From Candidatus Magasanikiibacteriota bacterium (lineage in GTDB: Bacteria; Patescibacteriota; Patescibacteriia; Magasanikbacterales; UBA922), in contig JAAZJX010000073.1 of NCBI GenBank assembly GCA_012800155.1, forward strand, positions 1 to 16,338: 16,338 nucleotides of DNA. The letters are read 5' to 3'. The stretch's first letter is position 1, and every line of letters starts with the position of its first letter. Shown piece after piece: positions 6,549 to 14,324 of this stretch. A program made the translations under genes and the position numbers. The notes under the pieces are model-generated. The model made no database searches. It was not told the DNA's origin and worked only from the letters and a program-made list of their open reading frames with translations.

Positions 6549-7427
6549 TTATTCTATAAATAAAATTACCTTCTTTCCTTCCTTCACCTTTCCTTTATTC
6601 CAATCATGAACTGCTTTTAATAAATCATTATATTTATATTTAAAACTTTCACCAAACTGCGTACCCGGATCATTGGTGATAAATTCTGTTTCTGTATAAC
6701 CCTTAATAATAAGTGCATGATAAACTGGACCACCATTTCTAAAATGTGAATTTGGTAAAACTTTGCCATCTGCTACTACTAAAACTGGATTTCCAGCTAC
6801 CAAAGATTTTTTAATATCTTCAACTGTTGGATTTTCTAAAATTATAAATTTTCTACTTTCTTCATTATTCTTTTTATTTAATCCAAAATATTCTTCTGCC
6901 AATTTTTTTATTTTTTCTATTTCAATACTTGTTCCCCATTCTTGTTCTTCTTCCCATTTTACTATTTTCAAAATTTCATCACGAGAAAATAATGGACTTA
7001 AATTATAATTTTTATAATAAGCATCTAACATCAACAAAGCTGCTTCTTCACAGGCATCTTGCCATGGTTGTTCCCAATTTTTTTCTGGTGCTTGCGAAGT
7101 AAAAGGAACTTTCAATAAAAATTCTTTTGGTAAAACTTTCTCATCATTTTGCGCAAGATTTTCTGTAATTTGAATAGAAGAAGTTGTAATTAAAAAATCT
7201 TCTTCTTTAATAATTTTTAAATTTTCCAATTCCTCTACTTCATTATTAAATAAATTAATTTCTTTATCACTATTATTTATTATTTGTTGATTATTCATAG
7301 TTGACTGTGAAGTAGTGATTGAATAATCAGCTGACAAAGTGTTTCGCCATATCCAAACAATCCCTAATAATAAAATTATACTAAGCAATAAAAAGATAAA
7401 ATTAAATTTTATAAAAAATTTCTTCAT
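6549..7427 (-). CDS. Membrane-anchored C39-like cysteine peptidase
   Basis: A 292-residue protein with an N-terminal membrane anchor (KK then a hydrophobic run, residues 5-28) without a clear cleavage site. A low-complexity Asn/Glu-rich linker (about 40-100) is followed by a Peptidase_C39_2-type domain. The domain opens with LLKVPFTSQAPEKNWEQPW (104-122). The putative catalytic Cys126 lies in DACEEAALLM, His237 in GGPVYHALIIKGY, and a third polar residue in TNDPGTQFG (251-259). The topology puts the catalytic domain outside the membrane. C39 enzymes cleave leader peptides after Gly-Gly or process cell-wall and secreted proteins, but no ABC transporter or leader-peptide gene is adjacent, so the substrate is unknown. 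It is divergent from tgt with overlapping promoters and 83 bp upstream of the helicase. The -10 box 6 bp before the ATG suggests a leaderless message. Confidence 0.85.
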   Translation of the reverse strand: MKKFFIKFNFIFLLLSIILLLGIVWIWRNTLSADYSITTSQSTMNNQQIINNSDKEINLFNNEVEELENLKIIKEEDFLITTSSIQITENLAQNDEKVLPKEFLLKVPFTSQAPEKNWEQPWQDACEEAALLMLDAYYKNYNLSPLFSRDEILKIVKWEEEQEWGTSIEIEKIKKLAEEYFGLNKKNNEESRKFIILENPTVEDIKKSLVAGNPVLVVADGKVLPNSHFRNGGPVYHALIIKGYTETEFITNDPGTQFGESFKYKYNDLLKAVHDWNKGKVKEGKKVILFIE

Positions 7428-7433
7428 GATTAT

Positions 7434-7461
7434 ATTTTACCTCAATTGCTTTTTTTCACAA
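7434..7461 (-). promoter_or_regulatory. Promoter of the C39-like peptidase gene
   Basis: On the minus strand TTGTGA (7456-7461), 16 bp, then TAAAAT (7434-7439). Six bases separate the -10 box from the ATG, so transcription would start at or next to the start codon. It overlaps the divergent tgt promoter. Confidence 0.5.
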
Positions 7462-7474
7462 AATCTACTAAAAT
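7446..7474 (+). promoter_or_regulatory. Promoter of tgt
   Basis: TTGCTT (7446-7451), 17 bp, then TAAAAT (7469-7474). The predicted start is about 7481, one or two bases before the ATG at 7483. It shares the 55-bp divergent gap with the peptidase promoter, and the two -35 to -10 spans interlock. Confidence 0.55.
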
Positions 7475-7482
7475 TAGTTTAT

Positions 7483-8712
7483 ATGAAATTTTTTGAAATT
7501 AAACATCAAGATAAAAAAACCCGAGCTAGAACTGGCATTATTCGTACTGCTCATGGCACTATTGAAACACCAATCTTTATGCCAGTCGGTACTCAAGCTA
7601 CAGTAAAAACTCTTGATTCTACTGATTTGCAAAATTTAAATGCGCAAATTATTCTTGGTAATACTTATCATTTACATTTACGACCCGGAGAAGATTTAAT
7701 TAAAAAATTTGGCGGTTTACATAAATTTATGAATTGGAATAAACCAATTCTTACTGATTCTGGTGGTTTTCAAGTTTTTAGTCTTGGATTGCAAAAAGAT
7801 AAAAAACAAAAACATCCTTCTCGTGAAAATAAAAATAATAAACAATTAGTAAAAATTACTGAAGATGGTGTAGAATTTCGCAGTTATCTTGATGGTAGTA
7901 AACATTTTTTCACTCCAGAAAAAGCTATCAAAATCCAACATAAAATTGGCGCTGATATTATTATGGCTTTTGATGAATGTACTCCTGATAATGCTTCAGA
8001 AAAATATATTCGTGAAGCTATGGAAAGAACTCATCGTTGGGCAATTCGCAGTTTAAATGAACATCATCGTTTATCTTCTTTTACTCAAAAAAAGATGACA
8101 AAAAAACAAAATAATAAAAATAAAAAATATTCTCTCAAAACTAAAAATTATTTATTTGGAATTATTCAAGGTTCTAATAATAAAAAACTTCGTGAACAAA
8201 GTGCTCAATTTATTTCTTCATTAGATTTTGATGGTATTGCTATTGGTGGAGAATCTATTGGTTATAATATGAAAGCCACTAAAGATATTCTTGATTGGAT
8301 TTACCCTTATTTACCAAAAAACAAACCTCATTATGCTATGGGACTAGGTATGAATCCAACCGACCTTTTTGAAGTTGTGGAACGCGGAATTGATATGTTT
8401 GATTGTGTAGCTCCTACTCGTCAAGCTCGTCATGGTTTAGTTTATATATTTGATAAAAAAAATAAACATAAACTAGATATTACTAAAACTAAATATAAAA
8501 ACGACTTTTCACCAATTGACAAAAAATGTAACTGCTCTACTTGTCAAAATTATACCCGCGCCTATCTTTATCATTTATTTAATACTCAAGAAATTACTGG
8601 TATGCGTCTCGCTACTATTCACAATGTGCATTTTTTTCTTGATTTAACTAAACAAATGCGTGAAGCTATAAACAAAGATGAATTTCTAAAATTGAAAAAA
8701 AGATGGTTATAA
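7483..8712 (+). CDS. tgt: tRNA-guanine transglycosylase
   Basis: Exchanges guanine-34 in GUN-anticodon tRNAs for preQ1, the first tRNA-bound step of queuosine synthesis. QueA, encoded at 9338-10429, acts next. The protein has 409 residues from this ATG. Seen: TPIFMPVGTQATVKTL, ILGNTYHLHLRPG, LTDSGGFQVFSLG with the active-site Asp92, the nucleophile region FDCVAPTRQARHG with Asp307, and the zinc site CNCSTC (Cys349, 351, 354) plus His380 in ATIHN. The order and spacing match bacterial TGT. A Lys/Asn-rich insertion sits near 200-222. The frame stays open 144 bp further upstream, but that extension lies within the divergent peptidase gene and its promoter, and homology begins with MKFFEIKHQD. 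I therefore place the start at 7483, just after the -10 box. No preQ1 synthesis genes are in the window, so preQ1 may be scavenged. Confidence 0.96.
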   Translation: MKFFEIKHQDKKTRARTGIIRTAHGTIETPIFMPVGTQATVKTLDSTDLQNLNAQIILGNTYHLHLRPGEDLIKKFGGLHKFMNWNKPILTDSGGFQVFSLGLQKDKKQKHPSRENKNNKQLVKITEDGVEFRSYLDGSKHFFTPEKAIKIQHKIGADIIMAFDECTPDNASEKYIREAMERTHRWAIRSLNEHHRLSSFTQKKMTKKQNNKNKKYSLKTKNYLFGIIQGSNNKKLREQSAQFISSLDFDGIAIGGESIGYNMKATKDILDWIYPYLPKNKPHYAMGLGMNPTDLFEVVERGIDMFDCVAPTRQARHGLVYIFDKKNKHKLDITKTKYKNDFSPIDKKCNCSTCQNYTRAYLYHLFNTQEITGMRLATIHNVHFFLDLTKQMREAINKDEFLKLKKRWL

Positions 8713-8785
8713 AATTAAATTTGATTTAATTAAAAATATTTTTTATAATAATTTTATATCTCTCTAACCTTTTGCTTGTTTTTTT
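8713..8785. other. AT-rich sequence after tgt with a weak AT-only inverted repeat
   Basis: AATTAAAT (8713-8720) and ATTTAATT (8724-8731) can pair around TTG, and a T-rich stretch follows. As a terminator for tgt this is weak because the stem has no G-C pairs. The following bases hold no gene I can support. Confidence 0.3.
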
Positions 8786-8846
8786 ACTATTCCCCACTTG
8801 CCTGTCTCGCTGAAGGCGGAAGGGGGGTTAGGGGATGTTGGTCGGT
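8786..8846. repeat. 61-bp C-rich/G-rich hairpin repeat, copy 2 (family A)
   Basis: Differs at only a handful of positions from 3475-3535 and has the same orientation. It contains CTTGCCTGTCTCGCTGAAGG and then GGAAGGGGGGTTAGGGG. A single unit is present here, without the tandem partial copies that follow copy 1. Confidence 0.75.
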
Positions 8847-8868
8847 ATAATAATTTCATTGTTTATAG

Positions 8869-8920
8869 ATTCCCGCCTTGCACCTTCGCTAAAGCTTCAG
8901 TGACACACAGTCGCGGGAAT
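8869..8920 (-). repeat. 52-bp inverted-end repeat, copy 2 (family C, inverted)
   Basis: Reverse-complement copy of 3617-3668, bounded by ATTCCCG and CGGGAAT. On the minus strand the interior reads GACTGTGTGTCACTG and then CTTTAGCGAAGG. From 8921 to 9015 the sequence is AT-rich with no gene. Confidence 0.7.
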
Positions 8921-9015
8921 AACAAGAGGAGAGCGGGAATCCAATAAAATAAAATTAAAAAACAAATAAAATATAGATTAAAAAAAAAATAAAATAAATT
9001 TAAATAAATAATATT

Positions 9016-9234
9016 TTATTAAAAAATTAATTAAAATGTTATAGATTCCTAGATTCCCGCCTTCGCGGGAATGACAAAGGGATGAGATAGATTCCCGCCG
9101 GAGTTTATCCTCGCGTAGGCGGGGACGGGAATGACAAGTGGGTTTTCACGGGAATGACAAAGTAATTTTTCGTGAAAATAACAGGAAAAGTGAGCGGAAA
9201 TGACAAAAAATGAGTGGAAATAACAAAATTCTCC
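9016..9234. repeat. Composite repeat element, copy 2, with decayed tandem units
   Basis: Starts with the same 34-bp AT-rich block as 3303-3336. A perfect hairpin unit (ATTCCCGCC-TTC-GCGGGAAT, 9052-9073) follows, then a longer unit with a stretched arm (9089-9138). A series spaced about 20-24 bp then decays step by step from GGGAATGACAA through GAAAATAACA and GGAAATGACAA to GGAAATAACAAAATTC (9216-9231). A 63-codon open frame across it on the minus strand is made only of repeat sequence. Confidence 0.72.
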
Positions 9235-9294
9235 ACTCAAAAAATGAATAATAAAACAAAATTACAAAAACTAAAATGCAATTAAAAATAAAAA

Positions 9295-9327
9295 AATAAT
9301 CCTAATTTAATTAGGATTATTTTTTAA
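9295..9327. terminator. Bidirectional intrinsic terminator after queA
   Basis: AATAATCCTAATT and AATTAGGATTATT form a 13-bp stem with a one-base loop (9295-9321). An A-tract lies on the left and a T-tract on the right, so it can act in both directions. It lies just past the queA stop and would end the envelope/queA operon. It may also stop any read-through from tgt. Confidence 0.8.
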
Positions 9328-9337
9328 TTAACTTTCA

Positions 9338-10429
9338 CTATTGTATAAACATCGCATCACCAAAACTAAAAAATCTATATTTTTCAACTACGGCTATTTT
9401 ATAACAATCCAAAGTAAAACTAGTATTATTATTAAAAGCAGAAACTAACATTAGTAAAGTTGATTTAGGTAAATGAAAATTAGTAATCAAAGCATCAATT
9501 ATTTGAAATTTAAATCCCGGAGTAATAAAAATATTTATATCACCTTTGAAACTTTCAAATTTTTTATCTTTATAACTAGCTAATTGAGCAATTCCTTCTA
9601 AAGTTCTAACCGTTGTTGTTCCAACTGCAATCACTCTCCGACCTTCAGCTTTAGCTTGATTAATTTTATTTGCATTTTCTTGATTCAATTCTACCCATTC
9701 ACTATGCATGGTATGATTTTCAATCATTTCAGTTTTAACTGGAAGAAAAGTTCCCAAACCAACATGAAGAGTTATTTCAGCAAACTCTATACCTTTATCT
9801 TTTAATTTTTTTATTAACTCTGGAGTAAAATGAAACCCAGCAGTTGGAGCAGCGACCGATCCTTCTGTTTTTGAATAAACTGTTTGATAAATTTCAATCT
9901 GATTTGGTTCATTTTTGATATAAGGTGGTACAGGTATATGACCATATTTATTAGCTTTATTTCTAATCACTTCTGCCTCATCTGGAAATTGAACTAAAAT
10001 TGTTCCATCTGATTTTTTAATCACAACTTCACAATAAAAATCTGTGGCAAACTTCACTTTCATTCCTGGTTGAACATGTTTACCGGGTTTAGCCAATACT
10101 TGCCAAACTCCCCTATTTTCCATTTCTCGTACTAAAAAAATTTCTACTAATTTTTGTTTAAACAGTGGTTTATCTTTTATTCCATCTTTATTTATATCTT
10201 GATCAACTGGTTCTAATTTGCCAAATAACCGGGCTTTGAAAACTTTAGAATTATTCCAAACTAATAAATCCCCTGGTTTTAAATAATCTATAATATTAAA
10301 AAAATGTTTATGCTCTATTTTTTTATTTTTTTTATCCACTATCATAAGACGAGAATGATCTCGTGGTTCACAAGGTTTTTGAGCAATTAATTCTATAGGT
10401 AAATTGTAATTAAAATCTGTAGTCAACAT
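9338..10429 (-). CDS. queA: S-adenosylmethionine:tRNA ribosyltransferase-isomerase
   Basis: Transfers and isomerises the ribosyl group of S-adenosylmethionine onto preQ1-tRNA to give epoxyqueuosine, the step after Tgt. Family blocks run the full length: TDFNYNLPIELIAQKP (4-19), PGDLLVWNNSKVFKARLFG (52-70), GFHFTPELI, HVGLGTFLPVKTE, HTMHSEWVELN, VIAVGTTTVRTLEG, ITNFHLPKSTLLMLVSAF and FFSFGDAMFI. The 363 residues exceed the usual 340-350 because of a stretch at about 74-91 that includes DQDINKDGIKD. It is the last gene of a six-gene operon and begins 3 bp after the stop of the DUF6498-like gene, with no visible ribosome binding site. Its partner tgt lies convergent, across the repeat region. 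No epoxyqueuosine reductase (queG/queH) is present in the window. Confidence 0.96.
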   Translation of the reverse strand: MLTTDFNYNLPIELIAQKPCEPRDHSRLMIVDKKNKKIEHKHFFNIIDYLKPGDLLVWNNSKVFKARLFGKLEPVDQDINKDGIKDKPLFKQKLVEIFLVREMENRGVWQVLAKPGKHVQPGMKVKFATDFYCEVVIKKSDGTILVQFPDEAEVIRNKANKYGHIPVPPYIKNEPNQIEIYQTVYSKTEGSVAAPTAGFHFTPELIKKLKDKGIEFAEITLHVGLGTFLPVKTEMIENHTMHSEWVELNQENANKINQAKAEGRRVIAVGTTTVRTLEGIAQLASYKDKKFESFKGDINIFITPGFKFQIIDALITNFHLPKSTLLMLVSAFNNNTSFTLDCYKIAVVEKYRFFSFGDAMFIQ

Positions 10430-10432
10430 AAA

Positions 10433-11020
10433 TTAAACTTTATGCTCTTTTAAATGCATTGCTACATCAGCAATAGTTTTCAAAATTAAAAAGAAAACCA
10501 AAGAACCCGTTCCACTCAAAGAACCAAAAACTACTATTAAATGCATAGGTATAATTCTTAAATAAGGAAAAGACATCATATGACCAATATTTTTTCTTTT
10601 TTGTTTATCTAATTCTTTATTCTCTTTATAAGAAAATAAATGATTTATAAAAAATATAACAATAGGAACTAAAATTGATGATCCTGAAAAACCACCATTT
10701 ACATACAAAAAGACAGCATAAGTAAAATGAAAAAAACCATAATGAAAAATAAAAAAAATTACTGTTTTTATTTTAGTCTCTTGATTTGGTAAAACTGATT
10801 GACCGTAAATTTCAAAATTTCTTGTGGAAAAATTTTCCAAATCTAACATTTTTTTAACTTGAAACAAACCAATAATAACACTTTGAAACCAATAAATCCA
10901 AGCCATCGTTAATAAATCCCAATTTTGCCAGACAGCTAAAACAATTACTATTAAATTTGTCAGTAAAAGCGCAATAACAGAATTTTTTTTATTATTTTTT
11001 AAAAATAAAACCTTATCCAT
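10433..11020 (-). CDS. DUF6498-like integral membrane protein
   Basis: A 195-residue multi-pass membrane protein. Hydrophobic segments fall near residues 14-33, 37-54, 85-106, 114-130, 153-168 and 172-190. Polar or charged landmarks between them are TMAWIYWFQSVIIGLF (38-53), FHYGFFHFTYAVF (92-104), PYLRIIPMHLIVVFG (152-166) and KTIADVAMHLKEH (181-193). The W-x-x-W-x-x-S element in a membrane segment and the C-terminal K-T-x-A-D-x-x-x-H fit what I recall of the DUF6498 family, whose function is unknown. It lies between mltG and queA with 3-bp gaps on both sides, so it is cotranslated with them. The cell-envelope context suggests a membrane or wall role, but nothing in the sequence shows a reaction. 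Confidence 0.78.
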   Translation of the reverse strand: MDKVLFLKNNKKNSVIALLLTNLIVIVLAVWQNWDLLTMAWIYWFQSVIIGLFQVKKMLDLENFSTRNFEIYGQSVLPNQETKIKTVIFFIFHYGFFHFTYAVFLYVNGGFSGSSILVPIVIFFINHLFSYKENKELDKQKRKNIGHMMSFPYLRIIPMHLIVVFGSLSGTGSLVFFLILKTIADVAMHLKEHKV

Positions 11021-11023
11021 ATT

Positions 11024-12049
11024 TTATAAATACTTTTTATTAATATTATGTTCTTCCAAAGTCCTAGCATAATAAACTTTACCATTTTTATCTGTTAAAA
11101 AATACCAATTATTATTTTTTTCTGGATAAAGCGCCGCTTGAATTGATTCTAAACTTGGATTACAAATTGGTGAAGGCGGTAAACCAGGATATTTATAAGT
11201 ATTCCAAAGTGAATCAACAGAGCGATCTTCAGCAGTAGTAAAAACATTACCACTCTTCCCAACTAAATAATGAACTGTAGAATCAGCTTGTAGCGCCCAA
11301 TTCATTTTTAATCTACGCCAAAAAATATCTGCCACTTTTTTCTTATCTGAAAAAGTTTTTACTTCTCTTTCTAAAATACTGGCCATAACTAAAATCTCAT
11401 GAAAACTTTTTCCACTCTTTTCTATATCTTGCCACATTTGATCTATAATTTGTTTATCTCTTTGCTGTACCAATTTATTTATAATATTTTCTAAACTAGC
11501 ATTTTTATAAATTTGATAAGTGTCTGGCGCTAAATAACCTTCATAACTAATATTATCTGGTTTATCTTGTAAAATTTTTAAATCTAAATCTAATTTTGAA
11601 ACATTATTTTTAACAGCTGGCAATCCTAAAAGATTAGTTATTTCTTGTGCTTGAAATTTCTCTAAACTAACTAAATATTTAGAAACATCTCGTATATTCC
11701 AACCCGGAATAATAGTTATTGTTTGTTCACTCAAACCTAATTCACTTAAAACTTCTACTACTCGAGCCAAAGTTATTGGTGCTGTCAAATAATATTCACC
11801 AACTCTAATTTGTTTATCTTTACCTATCAAAACTAAATATTTTTTAAAAAACCAAGCATTTCTGATTACTTTTTCTTTCTCCAATCTATTTGCCAAATTA
11901 TTTACACTTTCTCCATTTTTTACTTCAAAAGTAATTTTTTCTACATCTTTTGATACTTGAGCAATATATATTTCAAAAATAACAAAACAAATACCAAAAA
12001 TTAAAAAACTAAAAATTATTAAAAAAATTATTTTCTTTATATTAAACAT
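11024..12049 (-). CDS. mltG: Endolytic murein transglycosylase MltG (YceG-like)
   Basis: Inner-membrane lytic transglycosylase that cuts nascent glycan strands and so sets glycan chain length. A single N-terminal membrane anchor (about residues 8-31) is followed by a LysM-like region (FEVKNGESVNNLANRL, 43-58) and the YceG catalytic fold. Numbering is from a TTG at 12055. Seen: EGYLAPDTYQI (172-182), ILVMASILEREV with the catalytic Glu229, ALQADSTVHYL, the family signature NTYKYPGLPPSPICNPS (285-301), and YFLTDKNGKVYYARTLEEH near the end. I place the start at the ATG at 12047-12049, two codons inside that TTG, since nothing favours the TTG. The gap from the nucleotidyltransferase stop is about 20 bp. 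Its place among lipid-phosphatase and FemAB-like genes supports a peptidoglycan assembly operon. Confidence 0.95.
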   Translation of the reverse strand: MFNIKKIIFLIIFSFLIFGICFVIFEIYIAQVSKDVEKITFEVKNGESVNNLANRLEKEKVIRNAWFFKKYLVLIGKDKQIRVGEYYLTAPITLARVVEVLSELGLSEQTITIIPGWNIRDVSKYLVSLEKFQAQEITNLLGLPAVKNNVSKLDLDLKILQDKPDNISYEGYLAPDTYQIYKNASLENIINKLVQQRDKQIIDQMWQDIEKSGKSFHEILVMASILEREVKTFSDKKKVADIFWRRLKMNWALQADSTVHYLVGKSGNVFTTAEDRSVDSLWNTYKYPGLPPSPICNPSLESIQAALYPEKNNNWYFLTDKNGKVYYARTLEEHNINKKYL

Positions 12050-12071
12050 AATCAACCAAATTACTTATGAC

Positions 12072-12776
12072 TTAATCATTTATAATTAAAAATTTATGAT
12101 AATTCTCTCTCGCCCATTCCAATCTCTCTGGAATCCCAATATCTATCCAAGGTTTATCTGACTCATAAACATCTAAATCTTTTACATTAGGAAAAACATC
12201 ATATTCAATACTAAACACTTCAGTAGTTGGAAAATATTTTTTAATTTGTGGATTGAAAATATAAACTCCGCCATTTTGATAACCCGGTTTATTAATTCCT
12301 TCTTTTTCTTTGAAAGACTGTAAATGATAATTAGAATCATATATCAAAGTACCATAACTAGAGACATCCGGCACATAAGAACCCAAAATAATTCCATCAC
12401 TATTAGAGCGTAAATATTTAACCATATCTACAAAACTAACGGTAGTCAAAATATCCCCATTCAAAATAATTGTTGGTTTTTCTGGATAAAGTACATACTC
12501 CAAAGCATGTTTAATTGCTCCGCCAGTTCCTAATTTTTTATTTTCAATTGCATAAATAATTTTTATTCCTTGCCATTCTGTGCCCACCTGTTCACGCAAA
12601 TTATTAGCTAAATGTCCTGCTGCCAAAACAACTTCTTTTATACCCATTTTTTTTAATTTTTCCATTTGCCAATCAAAAACTCTCTTTGGACCAATCGGTA
12701 AAAGAATTTTTGGTATTGTCTTGGTGATCTCACCTAAACGAGTAGAAAGACCGCCACATAAAATTATTGCATTCAT
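12072..12776 (-). CDS. Sugar-phosphate nucleotidyltransferase (HddC/RmlA-like)
   Basis: A 234-residue NTP-transferase that joins a sugar 1-phosphate to a nucleotide to make an activated sugar for surface glycans. The Rossmann-like nucleotide loop is LCGGLSTRLGEITKTIPKIL (6-25), with Ser where most members have Gly. LGTGGAIKHAL (82-92) contacts the base, NGDIL (106-110) holds the metal-binding Asp, and NGGVYIF (168-174), FSIEYDVFP (188-196) and WIDIGIPERLEWA (210-222) complete the sugar site. The FSIEYDVFP plus WIDIGIPE combination resembles heptose or mannose 1-phosphate guanylyltransferases more than glucose enzymes. The exact sugar cannot be read. Its ATG overlaps the TGA of the PAP2 gene by one shared ATGA, so the two are translationally coupled. 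Confidence 0.9.
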   Translation of the reverse strand: MNAIILCGGLSTRLGEITKTIPKILLPIGPKRVFDWQMEKLKKMGIKEVVLAAGHLANNLREQVGTEWQGIKIIYAIENKKLGTGGAIKHALEYVLYPEKPTIILNGDILTTVSFVDMVKYLRSNSDGIILGSYVPDVSSYGTLIYDSNYHLQSFKEKEGINKPGYQNGGVYIFNPQIKKYFPTTEVFSIEYDVFPNVKDLDVYESDKPWIDIGIPERLEWARENYHKFLIIND

Positions 12777-13339
12777 AATAAATTAATAAAAAAATTATAT
12801 AATGGTTGAGTTACATTTTCTAATAATTTAAAAGAAATAAATACAAAAAAAATAGCAAAGAAAATTCCTCCTATAATATCTCTAGGATAATGAACTCCTA
12901 CATAAATTCTAGAAAAAGCAATTAAACTTGCCATAATAATAAAAATTATTCCCCAAAACAACCCACAACCAAATAAAATAGCTATCAAAGCAAAAATAAA
13001 TGAAATACCAGTATGATCAGAAGGAAAAGATTTCCAAACTTGTATTGGTTTTAATAATTCTTTAATTTCCACTAACTCAACAATCGGTCTCCGATGCTTC
13101 CAAATCAAAGCTAAAGACCAACCTGTAATAATATAAAAAGTAATAGCTGTCATTATCAATTTAATCATATTTTTAAAATTGTCTCCTGACAAAGTAATAA
13201 CTCCTAACCACAAAACTCCAAACACCAAAATATAAATTAAATATTGTGCGCAAAAAAACATTATCTGATCAATTATTTTATTTTTACCAATAAAGGAATT
13301 TATTTTCAAAAATAATTTTTTATTCCTAGATAATTTCAT
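12773..13339 (-). CDS. PAP2-family membrane lipid phosphatase
   Basis: A 188-residue integral membrane phosphatase with about five hydrophobic segments. The PAP2 motifs are in order: KHRRP (81-85), SFPSDHT (104-110) with His109 in the PSGH position, and SRIYVGVHYPRD (143-154) with Arg144, the nucleophile His150 and Asp154. In the first motif the usual Lys six residues ahead of RP is absent and a closer Lys81 may substitute. Such enzymes dephosphorylate undecaprenyl pyrophosphate or other lipid phosphates. In this operon, recycling of the undecaprenyl carrier for peptidoglycan is the likeliest role. It ends in TGA overlapping the next ATG and begins 4 bp after the FemAB-like gene. Confidence 0.92.
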   Translation of the reverse strand: MKLSRNKKLFLKINSFIGKNKIIDQIMFFCAQYLIYILVFGVLWLGVITLSGDNFKNMIKLIMTAITFYIITGWSLALIWKHRRPIVELVEIKELLKPIQVWKSFPSDHTGISFIFALIAILFGCGLFWGIIFIIMASLIAFSRIYVGVHYPRDIIGGIFFAIFFVFISFKLLENVTQPLYNFFINLL

Positions 13340-13343
13340 AAAT

Positions 13344-14318
13344 TTAATTTCTTAATTTTTTTAAAAAATTAAATATTTTATATTGATATTTTTTTAAAGG
13401 AATTTCAATTGCTTCAGAATATTCTTTATATTCTCCACCAAAACCAACTTTAAACCTTGTTACTCCACTCCAATCATGATTTACTGGCCAACTAAAACCA
13501 TTAAAACTGCTAACTTGTTCTTTTTGATTATTTTTTATTAAAGGAGCAATTCCCCAAAAATCATAAAAACTACAATTTAATTTTTTTCCTAATAATATTC
13601 CTTGCCATTGTAAAAGATAAGGAGCCATTAAATTACGCAATTTATTCGCAGAAGCACCATGAAGATAAGTTATTACTTTATCATTTACTATTAAAATAAT
13701 ACTAGCAATCGGTTCTTGATTATAATAAGCAATTAATTGATAAACATTTTCTTGAGCCAACATTTTTTCATAATAATGTTTAGTATGACTTTTGAAACCA
13801 TCCCGTTCAGTGGTGCTTAAATTTAATTGCCAAAAAATTTCTCCATTTTTTTCTTGTTTTATTTCAACACCTTTTTTTTCTGCTAAACGAATATTATATC
13901 TAGTCTTGGGATGCATTTTAGCTAAAATATTTTCTGCTAATTGGCTAATGTTTAAAATCAAAGTTTGTTTTGGCTGACGATTATTAACTAATTTATAATT
14001 CTTAATTTTTAATTCTGAAACTGCTTCTAATGGTTCAAGTCGTAAAAAGATATAAGAACTTTTTTTTAAATTCTTTACTAAACTATGAATTATAAGCTCG
14101 GAACTAGAAATTCGTGGTAAATATAGAAACTTTTTATTTAAACCAATTTTTTGTTCAAAACCTTGAACAGCTTTACCTTCAATTAAAAAACGAACTGCCT
14201 TATTACTTATCTGATTTTGAAATTCTCCCCATTTCCAAGATTGAAGAAATTCTAACTTAGCCAAAGGAGAAAGACCTTGATTATAAATTTCAAAATTATC
14301 ACAAATATCTAATTTCAT
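13344..14318 (-). CDS. FemAB/FemX-like peptidyltransferase
   Basis: A 324-residue tandem GNAT-fold protein of the FemXAB family, which uses aminoacyl-tRNA to add bridge amino acids to the lipid II stem peptide at the inner membrane face. Seen: FLQSWKWGEFQ (24-34), an N-terminal GNAT half, KMHPKTRYNIRLAEKKGVEI, then FWQLNLSTTERDGFKSHTKHYY, YLHGASANKLRNLMAPYLLQW and KKLNCSFYDFWGIAP, all family signatures. The last stretch holds HDWSGVTRFKVGFGGE and a basic end. It heads the operon, and a TTGCCA-17-TAAAAT promoter puts the transcription start at its ATG. The amino acid it adds cannot be told from sequence. Confidence 0.93.
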   Translation of the reverse strand: MKLDICDNFEIYNQGLSPLAKLEFLQSWKWGEFQNQISNKAVRFLIEGKAVQGFEQKIGLNKKFLYLPRISSSELIIHSLVKNLKKSSYIFLRLEPLEAVSELKIKNYKLVNNRQPKQTLILNISQLAENILAKMHPKTRYNIRLAEKKGVEIKQEKNGEIFWQLNLSTTERDGFKSHTKHYYEKMLAQENVYQLIAYYNQEPIASIILIVNDKVITYLHGASANKLRNLMAPYLLQWQGILLGKKLNCSFYDFWGIAPLIKNNQKEQVSSFNGFSWPVNHDWSGVTRFKVGFGGEYKEYSEAIEIPLKKYQYKIFNFLKKLRN

Positions 14319-14324
14319 GTCTTT

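Noticed and set aside
7339..7482. 48-residue N-terminal extension of Tgt
   Set aside because: It overlaps the divergent peptidase gene and both promoters, and Tgt homology starts at the ATG at 7483.
9016..9234. CRISPR-like array of GGGAATGACAA units
   Set aside because: Unit length and sequence drift strongly, spacers are not unique sequence of constant length, and the units are part of dispersed repeats.
9049..9240. 63-codon open frame on the minus strand
   Set aside because: It is composed entirely of the dispersed GGGAATGACAA repeat units and encodes the typical repeat-derived VIPAKAGI string; no homology or start signal.
12773..12776. Recoding of TGA as Gly or Trp
   Set aside because: The TGA fits a standard ATGA stop-start overlap, and none of the other genes contain in-frame TGA codons.
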